Source of the DNA: JACQMJ01 sp964373495
GTDB taxonomy: Bacteria; Patescibacteriota; Minisyncoccia; Sungbacterales; SURF-37
Direction of reading: 5' to 3'
DNA length: 18,161 nt
NCBI GenBank assembly: GCA_964373495.1
Contig: CAYJUW010000014.1
Coordinates: 1-18,161 of the forward strand
The position numbers and the translations under genes were made by a program. Positions 13,309-18,161 of the stretch are shown here, one piece after another. Under the pieces are notes generated by a model. That model was given only the letters and a program-made list of their open reading frames with translations, ran no database searches and was not told the origin of the DNA. Numbering within the stretch: the first letter of the stretch is position 1; each line of letters starts with the position of its first letter.

Positions 13309-14292
13309 TCAACGGAAATATTTTGGCGGCCGCTGGCGCGGGTTATTATCAACCGCAAAGGCGGCGAGCGGCTCAAGTCCCCGACTGCTGAACCCCGGCG
13401 GATAGGCGTAGCGGATGGGCCAGGGCGAGGCCGAAGAGGTATAGACGCTCGTATACATCAGGCGCGGTCGCTCCCGGGCCAATCCCCCCCGATGGAGGCC
13501 GGTGGTGTCACAAAAGATGATCGTACCGGCCCGGCCGGAGAACGCCCGGACATCCTCCCGCGGGATGTACTGATCCTCATCCGGCGGCATGGGCAATGAG
13601 CCGCGGGGCGGGGCGAGCGGAAAGAGACCCCGCCACCGGCCGCTGGCGTGCGATGCGGCCAGATAGGTGAAGGGGCCGGCCGATTCGTCCACGTCATTCA
13701 AGTAGAGAAACACTTTGACCAGCTTCCGGTCCTCGGGGTCGCGATGCCAGCGCTGCGAGCCCAGGGGGCCGACCCGTCCGGCGGGAATGGTGGCCTCGAG
13801 GTGCCAGAAACGAAACTTGGGGACCATCCCGAGGTAGGCGCCGACGATCCGCAGGACTGGATCGGCCAGGCTAAAGCGGAGGAACGGATGCGAGAGATCG
13901 AGGACCGACGGCCCGTCCCAGAGGTTTACGAGGAAAAACTTTCGCAGGCCCTTTGGCTTCTCGCCGGCATCAGCGATGGCCCGCCGTTCGCGGACAATCG
14001 CTTGAACCTCGGGAGCAGACCAGCGGCCGGCGGCGAAAGCGGCGAGTTCGCGGAAAACCGCGGGCGGAAAGAGCTCATCCATGCGGCCGGAGGCAACGCC
14101 GGTCGCGGACAGGGCTCGAACGAGTGCGGCCTCGGCCGGTGCGAGCGGCGCCGCGTAGCGGCGCCAGAGTCGCCGCCCCTGCCGGTTCTTCAGGCGCCAC
14201 ACCGGCTCGAGCGCCGAGAGTCGGTAGTACCAGGAGCCGAGGGTGAAGACGGCCTCGCGGAGCGGCTTTTTGACCAACTGCTTGGCATTCAT
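13309..14292 (-). CDS. PhyH-family Fe(II)/2-oxoglutarate dioxygenase, first paralogue
   Basis: 327 residues. The iron-binding triad is visible as H183xD185 (RWHRDPEDRK) and H267 (CDTTGLHRGG), with a downstream arginine (RPRLMYTSVY) placed to bind 2-oxoglutarate. PhyH-type enzymes hydroxylate or oxidise small molecules, and members in glycan or natural-product clusters tailor sugars and side chains. It is clearly paralogous to the upstream gene along the whole length: HPFLRFSL/HPFIRFSL, KVFLYL, AGPFTY, RAGTIIFCDT, YTSVYT. The start at ATG 14292 overlaps the stop of the upstream paralogue in ATGA, a translational coupling arrangement. A longer open frame to 14598 is only the overlap with the upstream gene. 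Confidence 0.9.
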   Translation of the reverse strand: MNAKQLVKKPLREAVFTLGSWYYRLSALEPVWRLKNRQGRRLWRRYAAPLAPAEAALVRALSATGVASGRMDELFPPAVFRELAAFAAGRWSAPEVQAIVRERRAIADAGEKPKGLRKFFLVNLWDGPSVLDLSHPFLRFSLADPVLRIVGAYLGMVPKFRFWHLEATIPAGRVGPLGSQRWHRDPEDRKLVKVFLYLNDVDESAGPFTYLAASHASGRWRGLFPLAPPRGSLPMPPDEDQYIPREDVRAFSGRAGTIIFCDTTGLHRGGLARERPRLMYTSVYTSSASPWPIRYAYPPGFSSRGLEPLAAFAVDNNPRQRPPKYFR

Positions 14293-15212
14293 AGTGAGGT
14301 CGGGCGGACGGCGTAGCGAACGGCGGGATGGGCAATGCGATTGAACCGGAAGCCCGGCGGGTAGACGAGGCGCGTGGCCCGGGCCGAGGCCCGCGTGGTA
14401 TAGACGCTCGTATACATGATGCGGTGGCAAGTCGTGGCGTAGCCGCCGCGGTGAACGCCAGAGGTATCGCAGAAAATAATGGTGCCGGCCCGACCGGTGG
14501 CGAGAAAAATATCCTCGGGCGGAATCGTCCGCGCAATGAAGGCCGGATCTGGGTGGCGGCTCTTTACCTTCGGCGCGTGGGGAAAAAGCTTCCGCCACTT
14601 CCCGCGGCTGTGGGAGCGCTCAATGTAGGTAAAAGGGCCGGCGGACCCGTCCACGTCCGACAGATAGAGGAACACCTTCACCATCCGGCGATCATCGGGG
14701 TCCGCATGCCAGCGCTGGGAAGCATAGGGCGAAAGATCCGGCGGCGTGGGAATGGTCGCCTGCAGGAAGAATTCCCGAAACTTGGCTAGCATCCCAAGGT
14801 AGCCGTTGACGATGGTAAGGACTGGCTCGCTCAAGCTGAAGCGGATGAAGGGATGTTCGAGATCGAGCACGTGCGGAGCCGCCGGCCCTGAGCTCGTCGA
14901 AGGGCCCCAGAGGTCCACGAGGAAAAGGTTCTTGGTCATGACCCCGCCGGCGCGCTTGCGCCGTTGCTCAAAATTTTCCTCCGGTCCCAAAACCCGCCAT
15001 CGCTCCTCGGCGCAGCGCTTGAGCTCATCAAAGACCTGCGGCGGGAAAAGTTCGCTGATCGGGACAACGGCGATGCCCCGCTCGCGCAATGCGGCGATCG
15101 CCGCGGCCTCGGCCGGCGCCGGCGAACGCGCCGACATCAAAAAACGCAGGCGCGACGGAACGTTGATGAGCTGCCAGACGAGGCCGGAATTCCGGAGACG
15201 GCGGTGCGCCAT
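14289..15212 (-). CDS. PhyH-family Fe(II)/2-oxoglutarate dioxygenase, second paralogue, with a repeat-encoded insertion
   Basis: 307 residues. The triad is H169xD171 (RWHADPDDRR) and H254 (CDTSGVHRGG), with a probable 2-oxoglutarate arginine in CHRIMYTSVY. Compared with its neighbour, the segment LWDGPSVLD is replaced by LWGPSTSSGPAAPHVLD, about eight extra residues. They are encoded by a CCCTGAGCTCGTCGAAGGG palindrome (14884-14906), read in frame. The insertion lies ahead of the iron-binding core, so activity is probably kept. The ATG at 15212 follows the GT4 stop by 9 bp, and a TATAGT element ends 8 nt before the start, so it may also have its own promoter. Confidence 0.9.
   Translation of the reverse strand: MAHRRLRNSGLVWQLINVPSRLRFLMSARSPAPAEAAAIAALRERGIAVVPISELFPPQVFDELKRCAEERWRVLGPEENFEQRRKRAGGVMTKNLFLVDLWGPSTSSGPAAPHVLDLEHPFIRFSLSEPVLTIVNGYLGMLAKFREFFLQATIPTPPDLSPYASQRWHADPDDRRMVKVFLYLSDVDGSAGPFTYIERSHSRGKWRKLFPHAPKVKSRHPDPAFIARTIPPEDIFLATGRAGTIIFCDTSGVHRGGYATTCHRIMYTSVYTTRASARATRLVYPPGFRFNRIAHPAVRYAVRPTSL
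14884..14906. repeat. CCCTGAGCTCGTCGAAGGG palindrome inside a dioxygenase gene
   Basis: Same family as 1483-1499 and 1526-1542. GGCCCT and AGGGCC flank the core. It is read in frame as Gly-Pro-Ser-Thr-Ser-Ser-Gly-Pro on the minus strand, and the tandem paralogue lacks it. Confidence 0.85.
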
Positions 15213-15220
15213 ACCATAGA

Positions 15221-15249
15221 ACTATAACCGTCCAGAACCCTTCTCACAA
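15221..15249 (-). promoter_or_regulatory. Candidate internal promoter before the second dioxygenase gene
   Basis: Minus strand: -35-like TTGTGA (15249 to 15244), a 17-bp spacer, and -10 TATAGT (15226 to 15221), 8 nt before the ATG at 15212. Transcription would start at or beside the start codon. The TATAGT includes the TAG stop of the GT4 gene, which may be coincidence. Confidence 0.4.
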
Positions 15250-16451
15250 CTTTCGTAGAGTTGCCGATACGCCTCTGCGGCGCGGACCCAGCTCATCTCT
15301 CCGGCAAAGGCGAGTGAGCCGGCGGAAAAGCGCTGCCGCAATGACGAATCCGAAAGGATCCGCAATACTGCCTCGGCGGCAGCGCGGCTGTCTTGCGGCG
15401 GGACAAGAAATCCGTTTTTCTCGTGAGCGACCGCATCTTGCGCCCCGCTATCCGTGGCGCCGATTACCGGGATGCCGGCGGCCGCGGCCTCAAGAAATGC
15501 CAGACCAAAACCCTCGACGTCGCGCCCGGCATCATACGGCAACAGCATGAATAGCTCGGCGCTGCGGTAGAGCGATATCAAAAATTCGCGCCGCACGCGC
15601 CGGAAGAAAACCACGGCACCGCCCAAACCATGATACTTGATTCTAGATTCCAGATTCCCCTTCTCCGGGCCGTCGCCGACAATGACGTAGCTGAGGCTCG
15701 GATGCGATTTCCGTATTTCGGCAAAGGCCTCCAGCGCGTAGCCGTAGCCCTTGCGCGGCTTCAAGGCGCCCACGCCCACGATATACGGTCGCAGTTTCTT
15801 AATTTCTAATTTCTCCATTTCCGTAAGCGCCGGTGCGCGCGCAAATTCATCCGCATTCACGCCGTGGTTGATTACGGCTGTGATTTTCAAGCCGGGAACC
15901 TCCCGAGTGAGTTCGCAAGCCGTATAATGGCTCACGGCAACGACGCGATCGGCCCGGCGATAGGCCCAGCGGAGCAGCCGGCCGGCGATGGGCCGGTCAA
16001 GCGCCTGGAGCGCGCCGGTGCCGATGGCGGTGATAATCAGCTTCTTTTTTAAGCCGAGCGCCGCAAGAGCGGCTATAACACCGTAGGGATAGCCGTCGAG
16101 GGCGTGGATATTATCATAGCGCCGGAACACGGCGCGGATTTTGGGCAGGGCAAGGATGGCGCGCCATTTGCTTCCCGGCAGCAGCGCCAGTTCGTCCGCC
16201 TGCCCCGAACTTTCGCGGGTGAGAACGAGGTACCGGAAGTCCGGTCTAACTTCCCGAAAGGCGGCCAAGAGCGACCGGCAGAAATTCCCGGCGCCGGTGC
16301 GGACATCCAGATTGTGGTTCAGGAAACAGACCGAAGCGGACCCCGTTAGATCCCCACCCGGAAGGGCGGGGCGTTTGTTGAATTTTGCAGAAACGCTCCT
16401 TTCATCTCCGACCCGGAGGCCGGAGCGTTCAGGATCTAACGGGGAAAACAT
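15222..16451 (-). CDS. GT4-family glycosyltransferase with a repeat-encoded N terminus
   Basis: 409 residues. Retaining GT-B enzyme: an N-terminal acceptor domain beginning VCFLNHNLDVRTGAGNF (41-57), VVAVSHYT (170-177), NHGVNADEF (195-203), GVGALKPRKGYGYAL (226-240), GDGP (259-262) and the donor-binding E-x7-E (EGFGLAFLE, 313-321). Residues 3 to about 37 are encoded by a CCCCGTTAGA palindrome and look unlike the rest of the family. No other in-frame ATG lies before the conserved domain, so either this ATG (16451), 3 bp after the flippase stop, is used, or the original start was lost. Two AT-rich heptamer-like repeats fall in variable loops (15639-15658 and 15795-15823). It is coupled to the flippase and is a candidate for phase variation. 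Confidence 0.88.
   Translation of the reverse strand: MFSPLDPERSGLRVGDERSVSAKFNKRPALPGGDLTGSASVCFLNHNLDVRTGAGNFCRSLLAAFREVRPDFRYLVLTRESSGQADELALLPGSKWRAILALPKIRAVFRRYDNIHALDGYPYGVIAALAALGLKKKLIITAIGTGALQALDRPIAGRLLRWAYRRADRVVAVSHYTACELTREVPGLKITAVINHGVNADEFARAPALTEMEKLEIKKLRPYIVGVGALKPRKGYGYALEAFAEIRKSHPSLSYVIVGDGPEKGNLESRIKYHGLGGAVVFFRRVRREFLISLYRSAELFMLLPYDAGRDVEGFGLAFLEAAAAGIPVIGATDSGAQDAVAHEKNGFLVPPQDSRAAAEAVLRILSDSSLRQRFSAGSLAFAGEMSWVRAAEAYRQLYESCEKGSGRL
15639..15658. repeat. Heptamer tandem repeat within the GT4 gene (GATTCYN type)
   Basis: Units GATTCTA, GATTCCA and GATTCC follow each other with a 7-bp period. They encode the NLESRIK loop of the donor domain. AT-rich compared with the surrounding gene. 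Confidence 0.7.
15795..15823. repeat. AT-rich 7-8-bp tandem repeat within the GT4 gene (TTTCTAA type)
   Basis: Four repeats of TTTC at 7-8-bp spacing (TTTCTTAA, TTTCTAA, TTTCTCCA, TTTCCG). They encode the EMEKLEIKK stretch between the two GT-B domains and stand out from the GC-rich flanks. Confidence 0.65.
16341..16444. repeat. CCCCGTTAGA palindrome, copy 5, longest
   Basis: Perfect 13-bp arms CCCCGTTAGATCC (16341-16353) and GGATCTAACGGGG (16432-16444) enclose about 78 bp containing smaller stems (GCGTTT/AAACGC, CTCCG/CGGAG). It lies entirely within the GT4 reading frame, at its 5' end, in a frame that avoids the TAG and TAA present in the other frames of the arms. Confidence 0.92.
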
Positions 16452-16454
16452 ACG

Positions 16455-17843
16455 CTAGGGCAAGACCGCCCGCCGCAACGGATTCAACAGCGTGCCGAAG
16501 AATCTCGCGAGAAATCGCCGATCATCGGCATCGAAAGTGAATACGCTTGCCGCCTTCAGCCGGAGGCCGGGATGGGCTTTGGCGATCATGCGCTGAAAGA
16601 GGAGCACGCGCCAGGCGTAGGTCGCCACGTACTCCACGGCGGTTCCAAAGACGCCGATGATCGGCAGGAGCGCGACATTCAATCCGATGACCAGGAAGGA
16701 TTCGGTCACCAATCGGGCGGTCAGAATCTTCTGCTCGCGGAGCACGAGGAGGAGGGACTTTTGAATTTTGTAGACGCCGTAGAACGGGAGCGTGGCCGTG
16801 AGCACCCAGAAGAGCGGCATGGCCGGCGCGTACTTGGGGAATATGGCCGCAATGATCGGCGGCACGAAGAGGAAGCCCAACACGGCCATAGCCGTTCCGC
16901 CCCAGAAGACGTACTTGGCGCTGCGGCGGAACATGTAGGCCAGGCGCCGCTCGTCGCCCGCTTCCCACGGCAGGAGCCGCGAAATCATCGTGATCGGGAA
17001 CACGCTCTGGGCCAGGGTAATGAGGTTGATGGCCAGGGTGTAGAGGGCCACCGCCTCGGTGTTCACAAAGAATTTAATAAGCCACGGCCGGACGTTCTTG
17101 GTAACCCGCGAGAAGCCGTAGCGGACCAGGACCGGCGTCCCGTAGCTCTTAACGGCCGCGGCGAGCTGGCCGTGGGTATGCGCGCGCACGCCGCGGAATG
17201 CCCGCCGGTATTCGCGGAGGAACCGCCACGAGGCGAAGAGCAGGGCGAGGAAAGCGGCCATGACCGCGGCTTGGAGCGCTTCGCGGATGCCGAGCGTCCC
17301 CCGGAAAAGGAATCCGGCGAGGAGCAAAAACTTGGCAATCTCCTGGACGGCCGGGATGGCGAACGACGAAAGGGAGCGGGAAGCCGTGAAGAAAAGATCC
17401 TCGGCGGCACGGATGACTTCCAGGATGATGAGGAAGCTTGCGATCTGAAGAAAAACGGCAATGTCCTTGCCGTAGTACGCCCCAATCTTGCCGGCGCCGA
17501 AGAAGACGAGCGCGGTCAGCATCGCGCCGACGATGACCTTATAGAGCGCAAACTCGTTGAACAGCCGCTTGGCCTGAGCGTGACGCTGCTCGGCAAGCCC
17601 CCGCGCCGTGTCGTTGACCACGACATCGTCAAAGAGGCCGGCGGAGAGGTTGTCGGCAATGGCGATGGCCGCAAGCACGAGCTGGTAGAGCCCGAACTGG
17701 TAGACGGTGAGCGCGGTTAAAATGAGGAAGGAGTTGGCCAGGCCTGCTCCCTTGACCACCACGTTCCAGAACTGCGCCCGGAACTCGCCGCGGACATAGC
17801 GCTGGGAGAAAGATTGCGGCTGTTCATCCGGCATACTCTTCAT
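16455..17843 (-). CDS. Wzx-like polysaccharide flippase (MOP superfamily)
   Basis: About 462 residues. It should flip lipid-linked oligosaccharide across the cytoplasmic membrane. The protein is a repeated hydrophobic array of about 12 to 14 membrane segments, e.g. SFLILTALTVYQFGLYQLVL, MLTALVFFGAG, YVFWGGTAMAVLGFLFVPPI and LVIGLNVALLPIIGVFGTAV, starting with the FWNVVVKGAGLANS stretch typical of the polysaccharide biosynthesis/flippase family. I start at ATG 17843 (MKSMPDEQ); ATG 17834 and a TTG at 17870 are alternatives. A hairpin (AACAGCG/CGCTGTT, 17848-17866) lies just before the start. It is the first gene of the minus-strand glycan operon; the GT4 start follows 3 bp after its stop. No Wzy polymerase is recognised. 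Confidence 0.9.
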   Translation of the reverse strand: MKSMPDEQPQSFSQRYVRGEFRAQFWNVVVKGAGLANSFLILTALTVYQFGLYQLVLAAIAIADNLSAGLFDDVVVNDTARGLAEQRHAQAKRLFNEFALYKVIVGAMLTALVFFGAGKIGAYYGKDIAVFLQIASFLIILEVIRAAEDLFFTASRSLSSFAIPAVQEIAKFLLLAGFLFRGTLGIREALQAAVMAAFLALLFASWRFLREYRRAFRGVRAHTHGQLAAAVKSYGTPVLVRYGFSRVTKNVRPWLIKFFVNTEAVALYTLAINLITLAQSVFPITMISRLLPWEAGDERRLAYMFRRSAKYVFWGGTAMAVLGFLFVPPIIAAIFPKYAPAMPLFWVLTATLPFYGVYKIQKSLLLVLREQKILTARLVTESFLVIGLNVALLPIIGVFGTAVEYVATYAWRVLLFQRMIAKAHPGLRLKAASVFTFDADDRRFLARFFGTLLNPLRRAVLP

Positions 17844-17872
17844 ACTCAACAGCGGGTAGCGCTGTTCCAAAA

Positions 17873-17900
17873 CCCTAAATCCTAATTCCTAAACCCTAAA
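17873..17900. repeat. Heptamer tandem repeat (YCCTAAW)
   Basis: Four consecutive 7-bp units: CCCTAAA, TCCTAAT, TCCTAAA, CCCTAAA. It starts just upstream of the flippase (minus strand) and runs directly into the 63-bp repeat. It resembles a telomere-type heptamer but is too short to suggest a chromosome end. Confidence 0.85.
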
Positions 17901-17960
17901 TCACCGCACCATCCCGAACGAAGTGGGGTTAGAGTGCGCGATCCCGCACTTCCGCGAACC
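17898..17960 (+). repeat. 63-bp repeat, right copy (inverted relative to 1279-1341)
   Basis: Begins AAATCACCGCACC and ends CCGCGAACC. It matches the minus strand of 1279-1341 with 3 differences in 63. It overlaps the left arm of the first hairpin of the block that follows. Confidence 0.9.
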
Positions 17961-18161
17961 TTCGCTGGTGCTACCCGAGGACACAGTTCGGGAAGTACGG
18001 GATCTCCCGCACCTTCCCACGAGCGCCAGCGAGTGGCTGAAGGTGCGAGGATCCCGCTGGTCTTCCTGCCAGTTTCCGGCATCAATGCAGGGAAGGTGCG
18101 GGATCTCCGCACGGTAGCTCCTCCCCCGCTTCCAGCGGGATCGGAGACCGTGCGGGACTCC
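17940..18161. repeat. Array of related GATCCCG-type hairpins at the window end
   Basis: No gene. Consecutive stems: ATCCCG..ACTTCC..GAAC with GTTC..GGAAGT..CGGGAT (17941-18003); CGCACCTTC/GAAGGTGCG (18008-18047); GATCCCGC/GCGGGATC (18050-18105); CCGCACGGT/ACCGTGCGG (18107-18155), which encloses CCCGCT/AGCGGG (18125-18139). The array continues to the window edge and would lie in the leader or promoter region of the flippase operon. I see no clear promoter in it. Confidence 0.8.

Noticed and set aside
16572..17720. 382-codon plus-strand open frame opposite the flippase
   Set aside because: Highly charged, no domain, and antisense to a gene with clear membrane segments.
17844..17870. TTG at 17870 as the flippase start
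   Set aside because: The extra residues run through a hairpin; ATG 17843 lies just after it and gives a normal N terminus, though this is not proven.
1341..17898. The 63-bp inverted repeats as the ends of a mobile island or composite transposon
   Set aside because: E1 beta, which belongs with E1 alpha, lies outside the left copy; there is no transposase, integrase or target duplication in view.
17873..17960. CRISPR array or telomere-like chromosome end
   Set aside because: Four heptamers only, no spacer pattern, and the sequence continues into a dispersed repeat.

Overview
GC-rich bacterial DNA carrying a surface-glycan gene cluster: 18 protein-coding genes, no rRNA, tRNA, CRISPR array, transposase or integrase seen. 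TGA is used as a normal stop, so the standard bacterial code applies. The dense palindromic repeats that intrude into genes, the weak ribosome-binding sites and the isolated glycan genes are what I associate with Patescibacteria/CPR (Parcubacteria-like) genomes, but that placement rests on memory and is only a moderate-to-low confidence guess.

Layout. (1) 12-9686, all minus strand, transcribed right to left: a GT2 glycosyltransferase, a Nudix hydrolase, an NAD-dependent sugar-nucleotide dehydrogenase resembling Campylobacter Cj1427, gmhB, gmhA, hddA, a GDP-mannose-4,6-dehydratase-like enzyme, a GT75/STELLO-like glycosyltransferase, and an alpha/beta pair of thiamine-diphosphate E1 (2-oxoacid dehydrogenase-like) subunits. 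(2) 9816-12610, plus strand: an inositol-monophosphatase-family enzyme and a canonical Nudix hydrolase, both with textbook Shine-Dalgarno sites and followed by a strong intrinsic terminator, then a zinc-ribbon methyltransferase that may be leaderless. (3) 12603-17843, minus strand: a Wzx-like flippase, a GT4 glycosyltransferase, two tandem PhyH-type Fe(II)/2-oxoglutarate dioxygenases and a TylF-type methyltransferase, tightly spaced. (4) 17871-18161 and 1085-1572: gene-free repeat blocks.

Reading them together: GmhA, HddA and GmhB make D-glycero-D-manno-heptose 1-phosphate. The guanylyltransferase HddC needed for GDP-heptose is not in the window. The Cj1427-like enzyme would oxidise C4 of GDP-heptose, and the Gmd-like enzyme would make a 6-deoxy-4-keto heptose. 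The E1 pair, dioxygenases and methyltransferases are plausible further tailoring enzymes; the glycosyltransferases and flippase would assemble and export the glycan. A branched or heavily modified heptose is an inference.

The most unusual feature is the repeat content. A family of palindromes with the arm core CCCCGTTA occurs five times with arms that vary but stay complementary; members provide the stop codons of two genes and the first ~37 codons of a third, and one copy is nested inside another. A second palindrome (CCTGAGCTTGTCGAAGG type) lies in frame inside one dioxygenase but not in its tandem paralogue. A 63-bp sequence occurs as an inverted pair 16.6 kb apart with 3 mismatches. Short heptamer tandem repeats occur upstream of the flippase and inside the GT4 gene, where a unit change would shift the frame.
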